Shown here: piece by piece, positions 12,300 through 22,327 of the stretch
How the letters are laid out: the number at the start of each line of letters is the position of its first letter
How positions within the stretch are numbered: position 1 is the first letter of the stretch
Assembly: GCF_947242115.1 (NCBI RefSeq)
Contig: NC_074714.1
Coordinates: 34,048,323 to 34,112,322, forward strand
Origin: Biomphalaria glabrata
Lineage: Eukaryota > Mollusca > Gastropoda > Planorbidae
Direction: 5' to 3'
DNA length: 64,000 nucleotides
Program-made: the position numbers and the translations under genes
Notes under the pieces: generated by a model
The model's input: the letters and a program-made list of their open reading frames with translations, nothing else
Told to the model about the DNA's origin: nothing
The model's database searches: none

Positions 12300-12849
12300 G
12301 CTTTTATTTTTCAATAAATAGCTCCACCCCCAAAGAAACAAAAAAATCCTCCACAAAACACACACACACACACAGATAAGACAAAGGTCCACACATTCAC
12401 GGTGACCATCCATTTGGGGCAGTCAATTGAAGTATTCATGTAGGTAACGTAGTTCTTATTATCAAATTCAACAGAAGATACATTTTGTTTTTATTGTAAA
12501 CATTGTCTACACCAAGACACACGCACACACACGCATGACGTCATAAAGAGATGGTCTCGATTTGATTTTGTAATTTCACTTTTTAAAGGGTCTCAATAGC
12601 GATTTACGCGCCCAAGGATTATTGATTGAATTTTGTTTTAATACATTTATAAGAAAAGAAATTTTACGACTTCAATTCGAACTCGAGGGCTCAAGTCTCC
12701 TCAAGCTGTTACACTGACCACTGACCACTGTGCCAGTGAAGTGCTGATGACAATGGAAGGGTTTATAGTTATCCATTATTAGTTTCTACGCAAATTATAA
12801 AGGAGATTAATTCAACTTATTCCACCAAATCTGTCAAGTACAATTTCTT
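12300..12849. other. Non-coding DNA with a short (CA)n run
   Basis: A (CA)n run lies at about 12358-12375. No coding region seen. A B-box-like GAGTTCGAATTG exists on the minus strand near 12675 but without a convincing tRNA head. Confidence 0.5.
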
Positions 12850-13032
12850 TTCCTTGTTCGAAACCAAACAAAATAATTAATTACCAATAGTCAATAACAT
12901 TTTTTTTTATGATTCTTGTTTTGTCAGTTACAAGAAATAATTATGCAAAATTTCAACTTGATCCAAGATTGGGTGTAAAAGCTTTTTACCAGACAGACAG
13001 ACAAGCAGAGTAGATATAAGTTTTGTAAAAAC
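12850..13032 (-). repeat. Dispersed repeat, copy 1 (minus)
   Basis: The reverse complement begins GTTTTTACAAAACTTATATC and contains TGTCTGTCTGGTAAAAAG and AAATTTTGCATAATTATTTC. It then ends near AATTATTTTGTTTGG. The same words in the same order occur at 33350-33565 on the plus strand, so this is a dispersed repeat family of about 200 bp. No tRNA promoter boxes or open frame were seen, so its class is unknown. Confidence 0.75.
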
Positions 13033-13151
13033 AGATCTCATTTCAGAATCGTTTTATATCCTGTTGGTGTAACATTACTTCCGGGTCATCCTAGACAGCT
13101 GATGTCAGCGAGTGTAATATATGTTATCTAATAATGACACAATGACACAAA

Positions 13152-13433
13152 ATGCAAGAAATGAAAGGAGAACTAGGCCAGACCGATCACGGGTCTAGCT
13201 ACGAACCGGAACAACAAAAAAAGGATGCTGCGTGTATGAACCAAAGAACAGTAACTAGTGGCCGAGATTATCTTCTACAGCTAATGAATGACTTCTTTAT
13301 TCATAATTGTTTACAAAATACAAGCCAACCAGGATCTTTTTCATGTGGGGCTGAAGATGTAGAATATGTCAAATATGGATTTCTTCTAACAGTTATCAAC
13401 TACGTTATTGCTAGCATTTTCAGTATTCACTGA
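13152..13433 (+). CDS. Doubtful 93-codon open frame
   Basis: An ATG-to-stop frame of 93 codons in a stretch between a dispersed repeat and a SINE. The composition is ordinary, with a Gln/Glu/Lys-rich start, a middle reading GRDYLLQLMNDFFIHNC, and a hydrophobic C-terminal segment (YGFLLTVINYVIASIF) that could be one membrane helix. An in-frame TGA lies nine bases upstream of the ATG. I recognise no family and see no promoter or splice support. It could be a small gene, a first exon, or chance. Confidence 0.2.
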   Translation: MQEMKGELGQTDHGSSYEPEQQKKDAACMNQRTVTSGRDYLLQLMNDFFIHNCLQNTSQPGSFSCGAEDVEYVKYGFLLTVINYVIASIFSIH

Positions 13434-13458
13434 AAAGTGTGTGAAGAACAATAATCTT

Positions 13459-13680
13459 TAAGCGTGGTCGAGAGGCTAAATACGCTTGAACTTGGATTGG
13501 CCCTCTTCGAAAGGGGCTCGAGGTTCGACACCCGATTCGAGCATTGTGTTTACTGAGCGCCTAAAGGCAGCACGGAAAACCTTCTCTCAGAAACACCCCT
13601 CCCCCACTGGTCCACAAATAAGATTGGACCATAGCGCTCTGAGCATACTATAAGCATGAAACTAGCGCTATATAAAATTA
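13459..13680 (+). mobile_element. tRNA-derived SINE, family 1
   Basis: The head has pol III promoter boxes: an A box (TGGTCGAGAGG, 13465-13475) and a B box (GGTTCGACACC, about 13522-13532). The body includes CACCCCTCCCCCACTGGTCC and ATACTATAAGCATGAAAC, and the tail is GCGCTATATAAAATTA. About 220 bp. It is not a functional tRNA gene, because the acceptor stem does not close and the sequence continues into the SINE body. The body words recur at 22330-22665. Confidence 0.85.
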
Positions 13681-13855
13681 AACATACACTACGGTCTCAG
13701 CCACGATCTAAGAAACTATCATGTCACGTTTTATCAAGATTGATCAAACGGTTTTGATTTTTGTTTGGGATATACAAACATACATACATGCATACTTTCT
13801 GCTTTATATATTAGATATAATATAATATTATATTATATATCGTATTGTCAATTAA

Positions 13856-14063
13856 AAATATTATATATTATATTATATTATATTATATTATATTATATTA
13901 TATTATATTATATTATATTATATTATATTATATTATATTATATTATATTATATTATATTATATTATATTATATTATATTATATTATATTATATTATATTA
14001 TATTATATTATATTATATTATATTATATTATATTATATTATATTATATTATATTATATTATAT
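13856..14063. repeat. (TATTA)n pentanucleotide microsatellite
   Basis: About 41 copies of a 5-bp TATTA unit with almost no interruption, preceded by a less regular TATA/ATTAT region from 13807. Tyr-Ile-Leu open frames through it are artefacts. Confidence 0.97.
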
Positions 14064-14638
14064 TGTAGTAACTCCATTGGCGGACTGAAAGGGTTAATGT
14101 GTGTGCGGCCTACTGACACACACAACTCAGGCCAATCACACAGGTCAACGGGTCAACGGCTGTCGATAGGGACGGTACTGCTAGTTCACGCAAGTATGAC
14201 TCGTGTTGTGGTCATGTGATCGAGAGCCTTCACGGACTAGCGACGATTTGAAGAAAGGACTGTTCAGTCCAGGACAGCAAGGCAGTAAGGACAGTTCTGT
14301 TAAGTACTAGAAAACATTTGAAGTTTGTGTAGCCAATTGTGTTGAATTGGCTGTCGATGTAATTGTAATTAAACCGCCACATTGTTGCAATCAGAAGCTC
14401 TAAATCATTCTTCATGGTGTGAAGCCGTGAGTGTCGGAGTCTTAAGTTATGAGGCAAAGAGATCGACCGTCATGAAAGTAACATAGATCTAAAAAGAAAA
14501 AGACTGAGAAAAGAATCAAGCATAACCTTAGCATACCCAACCTACCCATGCCCTGTAACAGGCTATCCAAAGCCAGAATTGCCATCCTCGAGTTCTTAGG
14601 AAATGAGAAATGTGCTCAGCTTCGTCTACGATGGTGCT
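14064..14638 (+). other. Non-coding stretch, possibly an old solo LTR
   Basis: The stretch starts TGTAGTAACTCC directly after the pentanucleotide repeat. It carries an ATTAAA polyadenylation-like signal near 14369 followed by CCGCCACATTGTTGC, and reaches GAAAGTAACA at about 14483. This layout resembles an LTR, but I found no second copy and no convincing target duplication. No gene seen. Confidence 0.3.
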
Positions 14639-14654
14639 ATATATATATATATAT

Positions 14655-15042
14655 GCGCTCGCAAGGTGGGCAAAGAAAGCGCTTCAGGGACACCCTCAAG
14701 GCTTCTCTGAAGGCGTTCAGCATAGACCCAGGCACCTGGGAGACAGAGGCACACGACAGAGCATCACGGCGTCACGCTGTGAAAACTGGCGCACAGGTTG
14801 CTGAGGAAAAACGAACAACGCAGGCAGAAGAAAAACGCCAGAAAAGAAAAGCAAGACAAACGACACTAGCTCCAGCTGGAATAACCTGCCCAGTGTGCGG
14901 CCGAACATTCCGGGCTCACATAGGTCTCACCAGCCACATGAGGAGGCATAAAACCCCAGTGCAAAGCCCTCAGCCCCCTGGATGACAAAGTGGTCATCAT
15001 CGAACCACGATGGACGAACTATATATATATATATATATATAT
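14655..15042 (+). mobile_element. LINE 3' terminal fragment with C2H2 finger, (TA)n tail
   Basis: It encodes only the extreme C-terminus of a LINE polyprotein: RKRFRDTLKASLKAFSIDP, a basic Lys/Arg/Glu stretch, then a zinc finger (CPVCGRTF, then HIGLTSHMRRH) at about 14887-14950. It stops shortly after at about 14985. The non-coding end runs straight into a (TA)n tail at 15010-15042. The left side is also (TA)n (14639-14655). The 5' truncation removes the endonuclease and polymerase. The C-terminal C2H2 finger is characteristic of a LINE group common in molluscs. Confidence 0.8.
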
Positions 15043-15045
15043 TCA

Positions 15046-15957
15046 GTTACAGTCCCTGGTTGACAAACTATCTGCTGCTTGCCAGAAGTTCGGCTTAAAC
15101 ATCAGTCAAAGCAAGACTAAGATACTTGTCCAAAACACAAACACTGCACCTCAAGTAAGCATTAATGGCCATCCACTAGAAATTGTTGATCACTTTTGTT
15201 ACCTTGGCTTTATCATATCCAACAACACTCTACTGGATAAAGACATAAACAACAGGATAGCCAAGGCAATGGCCACCATGTCACGGTTGCAGAAAAGAGT
15301 CTGGGACAACATATTGCTGACTAACAGTACTAAAGCCCTAGTCTACCGGACCTGTGTGTTCAGCACCTTGCTGTACGGAAGTGAAACATGGTCAACCTAC
15401 TCATGGCAGGAAAAAAAGCTGAATGTCTTCCACCTCCGATGCCTAAGGCGGATCTTTAAAATAAGGTGGCAAGATAAGATAACCAATGAGAAAGTGCTAC
15501 GAAGAGCAGGGTGCCAGGACATCCGCTCTGTTATCAGCAGCATACGCCTTGGCTGGCTTGGCCACGTTCGTAGAATGCCAGTAAGTCAACTTCCACAGAA
15601 CATCCAGTATGGCAATCTAATAGAAGGCAGGAGAGCCGCTGGTCGCCCACTTTTACGTTATACGGATGTATGCAAAAGCGACATGAAGCTCTTCAAAATC
15701 GACACTAGCAGCTGGGAAGAGGTGGCACTGGGGATCCACATGGAGAGAGAGCATAAAGGAAGGGTCACGGACTGCAGATGTCATACACAACAGAAGCAGA
15801 AAGAAGGGTGAAAATGCAACGGCGCCTGGTGATTATATATGCCCAACCTGCGATCGCAGCCCTGTATCAAGGATTGGCCTCTTTAGTCACACAAGAAGTT
15901 GCAAAGGGAAAAGATCGTCTCTCGAGACGTAAAATGCGACATTATATATATATATAT
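15046..15957 (+). mobile_element. LINE 3' fragment: polymerase C-terminus and finger, (TA)n tail
   Basis: It begins directly after a (TA)n tract. The open part (to 15811) reads LQSLVDKLSAACQKFGLNIS, then CYLGFIIS, LLYGSETW (about 15370), FKIRWQDKITNEKVL and IRLGWLGHVRRMP (about 15540), and GRPLLRYTDVCKSDMK. A frameshift separates this from a C-terminal finger (CPTCDR) near 15840-15905. The catalytic palm and endonuclease are absent. It ends in a (TA)n tail at 15942-15957. This is the same kind of LINE as 14655-15042, although the two fragments cover different lengths. Confidence 0.85.
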
Positions 15958-16031
15958 CATGGGCGTAGCCAGGATTTTTTTTCGGGGAGGGTTTTGGGAA
16001 TCCCCCCCCCGACCCCCCCCGCGGAAAAAAA

Positions 16032-16063
<32 letters not shown>

Positions 16064-17006
16064 ATGTGTGTGTGTGTGTACACACATAATTTTCTGGTAT
16101 TGAAAGCCAACAAAATGCATATTCTGAGTTATCTACAGTACATTATATTGCTATTAAAAAGTTTTATTTCAAAAACCTAATGTGCTATTCTTACTGACTT
16201 AGACCCTCTCGCGCCATTCGGCGCATTTTCCGGCAAGCTGTTTCCGCAACTCTTATTTTGCGTAATTCATTTTGTGTGAGAACATGTCCCGCAAAACCTC
16301 TGTCACAACCTTACTAAGGATTCGACTCCCAGTTCGGCATATGATTTCTTTGATTTAGACCCGATCTCTATGACTGACTCCTAAAATCTGTCTTAGCCAT
16401 CTTTGTAGAGCCACATTTAATGATTTTCAATTTCGGCAGAAGACTATTCACACTTTATTAATGGAGCCCAAGCCACTGGTAGAAATTTGTAACCTTTCTT
16501 GACTACGCTCTTGGAATTACATGCCTGTATTTCGCTTTAGATTTTATATCGAAAAGGAAAGTTTTTTCGTCAAATCATCTGTTGAGGGGTTTTAAACTAA
16601 GAAATCTCTGGAGTTTTTTTGTTTTGTTTTTAATTCAAAACCCCATTTAGCTACGATCTTAGAATTTGGTGACTGTAGTTTGCTTTAAAATAATATTGAA
16701 GAGAGAGGTTTTCAACTCTAAACGCTCTGTATGGGAATTTTAAACTCAAAACCATCTGGAGGGGTTTTAAACTTTAAAGAAAAAGCCATCTGGAGGAGGG
16801 GGATTTAAACTCAAAACCCCCTGGTAGAGGGTTTTTAACTCAAAACTGCCTCGGCTGTGCTGTGGTAAGTGATGATTTAGTATTAAAATCTCACCTAAAA
16901 TAAACAACATGAAAGCGAAAATCAGTCACTTAATTCCGTTCGTTCATTTCGGGGGGGGGGGGGGGGGGGGTTGAACCCCAAGAACCCCCCCCTGGGTACG
17001 CCCATG
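15958..17006. mobile_element. Non-autonomous TIR element (MITE-like), about 1.05 kb
   Basis: The left end is CATGGGCGTAGCCAGG followed by a T run and a G-rich tract. The right end is a C-rich tract followed by TGGGTACGCCCATG. The outer 10 bp (CATGGGCGTA / TACGCCCATG) are a perfect inverted repeat, and both ends abut (TA)n. The interior holds long homopolymer C and G runs (about 16001-16020 and 16949-16970). It also holds several copies of a motif built from AAACTCAAAACC and TCTGGAGGGGTTTTAA (16720-16850). There is no transposase frame. The superfamily is not assigned, because the TA-rich flanks hide any target duplication. A related end lies at 4640-4690. Confidence 0.7.
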
Positions 17007-17024
17007 ATATATATATATATATAT

Positions 17025-18742
17025 ATCAATTGTAATATCAGAGATCAGAGAAGTCAGAGATCAATATCATATTTTTTTAGATCAGATTATATAAGCATAT
17101 TTTTTTCATTTTTTGAAAATTAGTTTTTAAAATGTGTGATCAAATCAATATTCAGTGTCCTCTACTCTAACAGTGGCCCAGTGTCAGAACTATACAATTA
17201 GATTGACATAGGACAAAGATGTTTTATTTTCACCCCAGACACATTTCTTTAGTTTTTGAAATTTATTCTTATATATAAAATTACATTTTATCAACCTGAC
17301 TGGCCAGAGGCAACATGACCTTGAGCTGTTCTAACTTTAACTCTGCCCATTACACTTCTACGCAACGTTTGGTTGGAGGGAGGGTTTTTTTTTTTCTGCA
17401 TTTTTTTTTTCTATTAATGTGATTTTATTGTACCTTTCAATTCTTTATCTATGGATATGTCTTTTTCTATTACCTTCATTATTTTTTTTAAAGGGGAGAA
17501 AAAGAGGGGGGGGGGTTGTCCAGAAAACCAGGTCACTTTTTCTTTTATGATTTAAAATCTATATTAAAAAAATGAGTCAGCTGTTGGAAAATTTGTTTAA
17601 CTCAATAGAAATAGAATATCTCTGTGTCTGTGTCTATACTCATGTATGTGAAATATATGTTTGAAAGTATGTGTGTCTGTACGCATGCCCAGCTCAAGTT
17701 TCTTCAGTTCAAGGCTGAAAGAAGGTGGGTGGGGGGAATGTCTATCTCTGAAAACTATCGCAGCATATTGCTGTTAGCACTGAGCGCGTGCATCAGGATG
17801 TCAGGTTGCTACTTCATTTAAAACATGATGGGATTGTGCAATAAGGTGAGACGGGGCAGAATGTGGTGTTGCTTTTTTTTTTGGAGGGGGGAGATGAGGT
17901 CATGTCTGTAACTGGAACATTAAGTACAAAAGGAACAACCAGATCGACCATATCATCTGTCCATTCATGTTTTATCAGTTCATTTTTGAGTTGAAAAAGT
18001 CTTTCTTTTTTTTTTTCGCTATATTATTCCTTTTGAATGTTTTAAGTTTGGAGACCAAAAAAGGGAGGGGGGTGTGGAAGCATCTGGACGTAAAAATATA
18101 CTTGGCTATTTATTTGTTTTTTTTTTTTTTAGTTTTTCCTGGACCAGATTTGGATTTTAGATTCTCATATTTCTAGATGTGCCTTTGAAAACTGTACGTC
18201 TATGTTCTACAGAACCAGCTAACGGAGGAAACAAGGTTATTGATTGAAATTTCCCACTGAAAAAAAAATCTTAAATAAATAAAATCTTTTCCCCATTTTA
18301 ATCTTTTTTTTTCTTCCGTTGCCTGCCATTTTCTTTATTTGCTCAGCTGTGACTTAAAGTACACGAAGAGTGAGCTATTTAGTGTGTGTGTGTGTGTGCG
18401 TGTGTTTGAATATGTTTGCGTGAGTGTATTAACACCTTATGTATGTGCATGTAAGCACATGGGTGTGAGTGCGCGTGAGAGCGGTGTTGTTCAGTTTTTC
18501 TACCGGCATATCTAAAGTCTCTCTCTATTTTTTTTTTTACCTTTCTCACTGCTCCCCCAGTCAGTTCTACCACAGCTGTTTCTCTCCGCAACTGAGTCAA
18601 GGCTAAATGTTTTGGACATAAACAACTCTTAATAGACACCCCCCCCCGCCCGCATCCCAGGACTTTGCTTCATATGCATGCAGTGAGCGCGTGGTCCTGA
18701 CCTAGTTTTTAAAGATCTTCCAATTTTTATTTCGCTAAATAC
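17025..18742. other. AT-rich DNA with homopolymers and a (GT)n run
   Basis: Long T and G homopolymers (17381-17411, 17505-17516, 18117-18130) and a (GT)n run at 18382-18400. Open frames here are short and follow simple sequence. No gene, RNA or mobile element recognised. Confidence 0.5.
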
Positions 18743-18752
18743 TCACATTTAA

Positions 18753-19020
18753 TTGAGGGTGTGGTGGATGAGTGGTAAGGCGCTAGGCTTCAGAACCGAG
18801 AGGTCTCGGTTTGAAATCCAGGTGAAGACTCTGGGACTCTTGAGTTTCGGGATTTTAGGACGTCCCCTGAATCCACTGACAATAGTTGGGGAAAGTTAAA
18901 GCGGTTGGTAATTTTGCTAGCCACGTGACACCCTGGTTAACCGTATGCTAAGGAAACAGTTTACCTCTGTGACAAATCACCCGCTGCTTCACAAGGTCTA
19001 AGGCGTCACTTAGGTTTCTT
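18753..19020 (+). mobile_element. tRNA-derived SINE, family 2, with perfect TSD
   Basis: The head GGTGTGGTGGATGAGTGG carries the A box, and the B box is GGTTTGAAATCC at about 18809-18820. The body includes ATTTTAGGACGTCCCCTGAA, CAATAGTTGGGGAAAGT and CCCTGGTTAACCGTATG, words I associate with a widespread gastropod SINE. It is flanked by an exact 10-bp target duplication, TCACATTTAA, at 18743-18752 and 19021-19030. It is about 268 bp. The intact duplication suggests a fairly recent insertion. Confidence 0.92.
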
Positions 19021-19154
19021 TCACATTTAAATAGCCAAACCAAACTCCATGATGGCTGCCAGCGCGCTGGACTGTTTATCGGGGTTCCCCGACAAAATAG
19101 TGCGGAAAAAATATTTTTCAGTCATTTTGCAAGAAATACTTTAGATATCGCAAC

Positions 19155-19342
19155 ATTTGTAAAAATGTTTGTAAAATGTTTTACATGTTTCGGATGTTCC
19201 TTCAGAGTTGAAGATAATTACTTCCTAGTCCAAACCTCACGCAGGACGACGGGGGATGGGAGCGGGCAGGGTTTGAACCCGGGACCATCGATAAATCTGA
19301 ACGACAGTCCAGCGTGCAAACCGCACGACCAGGCAGCCAGAG
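19155..19342 (-). mobile_element. tRNA-derived SINE, family 3 (minus strand)
   Basis: Read on the minus strand, the head is GGCTGCCTGGTCGTGCGG (A box) and the B-box region is CCCGGGTTCAAACCC. It is followed by GTCGTCCTGCGTGAGG and the tail GTTTGGACTAGGAAGTAATT ... ATCTTCAACTCTGAAGGAAC ... CATCCGAAACATG. The same tail is found at 21540-21610 on the plus strand. It is not a functional tRNA gene. Confidence 0.85.
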
Positions 19343-20182
19343 ACATTTTTTTTGTATTTGAATATTCTCATTATTTCTAAGTCATTTGGTTGGAAACGTT
19401 TTTAGATTACTTAAAATATAAATTTGTAAACATTATGCAGGAATTAAAATAAGCAAGAGTGAATAATTTCAAAATAGATCCTTCATTTAAATTCCAAAAG
19501 TGCACTTCAAAAACACGCAGAGATACGTCCATACTTGTCAGACTTTGCACATCGTTTAAAAATTAACAACTGCTGAATTATATCATGGAAAAGACTGTGC
19601 CATAATGAGAGGAGGGCCGGGATATTCTTGTCTCATGCAGGGTGTGCTAGGGAGAGAAGGCAAGTGGAGGCCTACAGGACACTTCTGAACTTTGAAATCT
19701 ATGTGATGGTTTTAGATAAAGACGGACAGGAAATAGTAAAATGAATGATTGAATTGGCCAGTCACTGCCTGAGATGAAACAAACATTTGGCGGTATGAAA
19801 AATGTGATCGCCATCTTAACTAATCCTGAAACACCTAAGTTTGCCAATGTTGGGGCAAGAGACGCCATTGTTTGATCAAAGAGAGATGCCGCAGATGAAC
19901 AAGATTTCTGTTGATACTATTACACACATGGGAAACAGAGACATCATCCTTTACCTATCCCTTGAACCGGATCACCCCCCATTTCAAAAACATTTTTTAG
20001 CAAGTTATACATTTGAAACATTGGTGGAAAAAACGAGAATAGGATCAAAGTACTTTCTTTCTCTGAAAATATGGAATACTTTTAGATCTATTGATACTGA
20101 AGAAGAGAGACCTCAACAAAAATGCTGTCCAGGACCTTCATTTACTTTCACTTACAGAAATCTTGTACTTTTATATTTTTTG
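19343..20182. other. Sequence without recognised elements
   Basis: A frame open from 19841 runs into the duplicated LINE segment at 20183. Its upstream part (for example DTITHMGNRDIILYLSLEP) has natural-looking composition but matches nothing I recognise, and the join is probably fortuitous. It could be a degraded gene or element fragment. Confidence 0.35.
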
Positions 20183-21073
20183 TCCTACGGTGAGCGCAAG
20201 TTTAGGCACTTTTGGTCTCCCGCACTGGCACACCTAATCAAACTGAGGTGGGATGCACGTAGGCAGCACAGTCGTCGAAAAAAACGATGAATCAAGGCGA
20301 GCTTACAACAAGCTAACGGCGGAGGTAAAGGAAGCCATTGCGGAGGGTACGAAACTAAAATGGGCTAGGACATGTGCTAACCTGGATCTCGCGGACGGCG
20401 CCAGGCATGGAAACTTCTCAACAACTTGACCAGGGCGAAAGAACCAAAAGCAGCAGCGCCCCTGCAAACGGCTTAAGGCATGGTGGTCACAGACTGTAAA
20501 TGATCGGACGCTCTAAACCGTGCCGCCGCGGCTATCTCCAAGTCAGGTAAGAGGAGCGAAGTGTCGAAAGCTCCAGACGGCACCAGGAAGGCCAAAGCGA
20601 AACGCAGTATGGTCTATGGTGAAGATGAAACGAGCACATTCATTAACTCTTTCACCCACGGAGAGCTAGACATTGCACTTTGAAAGTGCAAACTGCGAAA
20701 GGCACCGGGGCCAGTTGGACTCAGCAAAGAAATGTTGAAGAATCTCGGCCCCATCGGCAGAAAGAAACTGCTGGAATTGATCAATCGTACGTGGACTCAA
20801 GGGGATTTCCCCAAGGCTTGGCGAGTGGCAACCGTAAGACCAATCTTGATCAAACTTGGCATGACCGTTCATGACGTCATTGTGAAAACCGTAGTTTATG
20901 TTATATGTCCCTCTCACAACCGGAGGATACAAATAAATATTTAAAAAAATAATACCTATAGAAGGAAGACTGTAAAACCCATGTTTGCAGCCCACTTGCC
21001 TTTTCGTGGGTAAATTAAAAAGTGTTAAAACAATAATTTTCCGACATAAGAAAGCATTAGATCAGTGATATGC

Positions 21074-21163
21074 AAACTTAGACCTGTGTGTTCTATCCAA
21101 ACTTAGTCCCGTGTGTTCTATCAAAACTTAGACCCTTGTGTTCTAACCAAACTTAGTCTATCA
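21074..21163. repeat. 25-bp tandem repeat in the duplicated segment
   Basis: About three and a half units of the type AAACTTAGTCCCGTGTGTTC plus TATCA. The same units occur in the copy at about 30575-30663. Confidence 0.8.
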
Positions 21164-21170
21164 CCATGTC

Positions 21171-21298
21171 CTTTATTTTGTACACCTTGTTAGGGCCCCT
21201 CTTTCAATGTATTTTGTACACCTTGTTAGGGCCCCTCTTTGAATGTATTTAGTACACCTTGTTAGGACCCCTCTTTGAATGTATTTGGTACACCTTGT
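21171..21298. repeat. 36-bp minisatellite, short allele-like copy
   Basis: About 3.5 units containing GTACACCTTGTTAGGGCCCC and TCTTTGAATGTATTT. The homologous array at 30670-30926 has about seven units, so copy number changed after the duplication. Confidence 0.88.
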
Positions 21299-21468
21299 CG
21301 GCGCTATTTTGTCGGTGCTATTTTGTCGGCGCTATTTTGTCGGTGCTATTTTGTCGGTGCTATTTTGTCGGCGCTATTTTGTCGGCGCTATTTTGTCGGT
21401 GCTATTTTGTCCGCGCTATTTTGTCGGTGCTATTTAGTCGTCCTATTTTGTCCGCGCTATTTTGTCAG
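21298..21468. repeat. 14-bp minisatellite (CGGTGCTATTTTGT)n
   Basis: Twelve copies, alternating irregularly between CGGCGC and CGGTGC forms, with CCGCGC variants near the end. It lies exactly between the end of duplicated segment A and a SINE. Confidence 0.95.
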
Positions 21469-21650
21469 GTCACCGTCTTGTGGTGGTCTCGGTGGTCCCT
21501 GGTTCATATCCTGCCCACATCCACTCACTGTCGTCCTGAGGCAGGTTTGGACTAGGAATAAGATTATCTTCAACTCGAAAGGAACATCCGAAACATGTCA
21601 AACTTTGTACAAAGATTTTACAAACATTTTGAATTACTTCTTCATTTAAG
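21469..21650 (+). mobile_element. SINE family 3, head-degraded copy (plus strand)
   Basis: A B-box-like CCTGGTTCATATCC and CACTGTCGTCCTGAGGCAGG are followed by the family tail (GTTTGGACTAGGAATAAGAT, CTTCAACTCGAAAGGAACAT, CCGAAACATGTC). The 5' part of the tRNA head is missing or altered where the 14-bp minisatellite abuts. Confidence 0.8.
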
Positions 21651-21911
21651 ATCTAGAGAAATCTTATCGTCGACGTAGAAATGTCACTTTTTTACAAAGC
21701 TTACATTAACTCTTTCCGTCTGGGGGAAATTTCATTAATTAATCGTTTTTAATTAATTTTGATTCATATAGAAAATATACTAAGCTCAGGGGAGTTAGCC
21801 TTTCTGTAGAGAATTGGTTCTTACGCTAAATATTTTAACTAACAATAGTCTATAAAACATTTCATTTTTGTATAAGTACGACGGTCTAACATCATGGAGG
21901 CTCGAGACAAA
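21651..21911. other. Spacer with a partial dispersed repeat
   Basis: 21683-21725 (TTTTTTACAAAGCTTACATT, then AACTCTTTCCGTCTGG) resembles the start of the dispersed repeat seen at 33350. The remainder is AT-rich without features. Confidence 0.5.
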
Positions 21912-22327
21912 TTTGGCATTAACACTTTGGACACTTGTTCTGCACCTATTTGGCATTAGAACTTTGGACACTTGTTCTGCACCTATTTGGCATTAGAACT
22001 TTGGACACCTGTTCTGCACCTATTTGGCATTAGCACTTTGGACATCTGTTCTGCACCTATTTGGCATTAGCACTTTGGACATCTGTTCTGCACCTATTTG
22101 GCATTAGCACTTTGGACACCTGTTCTGCACCTATTTGGCATTAGCACTTTGGACATCTGTTCTGCACCTATTTGGCATTAGCACTTTGGACATCTGTTCT
22201 GCACCTATTTGGCATTAGCACTTTGGACATCTGTTCTGCACCTATTTGGCATTAGCACTTTGGACACCTGTTCTGCACCTATTTGGCATTAGCACTTTGG
22301 ACACCTGTTCTGCACCTATTTGGCATT
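21912..22327. repeat. 37-bp minisatellite no. 1
   Basis: About 11 copies of a unit containing ATTAGCACTTTGGACACCTG and TTCTGCACCTATTTGGC. Units differ mainly at GGACACCTG / GGACATCTG / GGACACTTG. It abuts SINE-like sequence, and its unit can be aligned loosely to the SINE family 1 segment GAGCATTGTGTTTACTGAGC. Confidence 0.93.

Larger units (their letters stand above)
20183..21298 (+). mobile_element. Duplicated LINE-bearing segment, copy A
   Basis: Nearly identical to 29710-30926. It holds a decayed LINE stretch: GERKFRHFWSPALAHLIKLR, a helical region, then the start of the RT domain (KAPGPVGLSKEMLKNLGPIG, about 20695-20755, and LINRTWTQGDFPKAWRVATV). The RT homology stops abruptly near 20850 and both copies continue into the same unrelated sequence. 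They then share a 25-bp repeat and a 36-bp minisatellite. Copy A carries an extra 26 bp near 20252-20277. Frameshifts and stops make it non-coding. Confidence 0.85.

Noticed and set aside
12660-12745. A further tRNA-derived SINE on minus with B-box-like GAGTTCGAATTG
   Set aside because: No matching A box at the right distance and no family tail. The repeated GACCACT words look like local duplication.
13459-13535. A tRNA gene (also considered at 18753, 19342 and 27588)
   Set aside because: A and B boxes are present, but the cloverleaf stems do not close and the sequence continues into SINE bodies and tails.
17624-18639. Several 65-86-codon open frames
   Set aside because: They follow homopolymers and GT/CA repeats, with no domain or splice support.
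19841-20182. A protein-coding gene running into the duplicated LINE segment
   Set aside because: The frame continues into LINE sequence only by chance at the duplication breakpoint, and the upstream peptide matches nothing I recognise.
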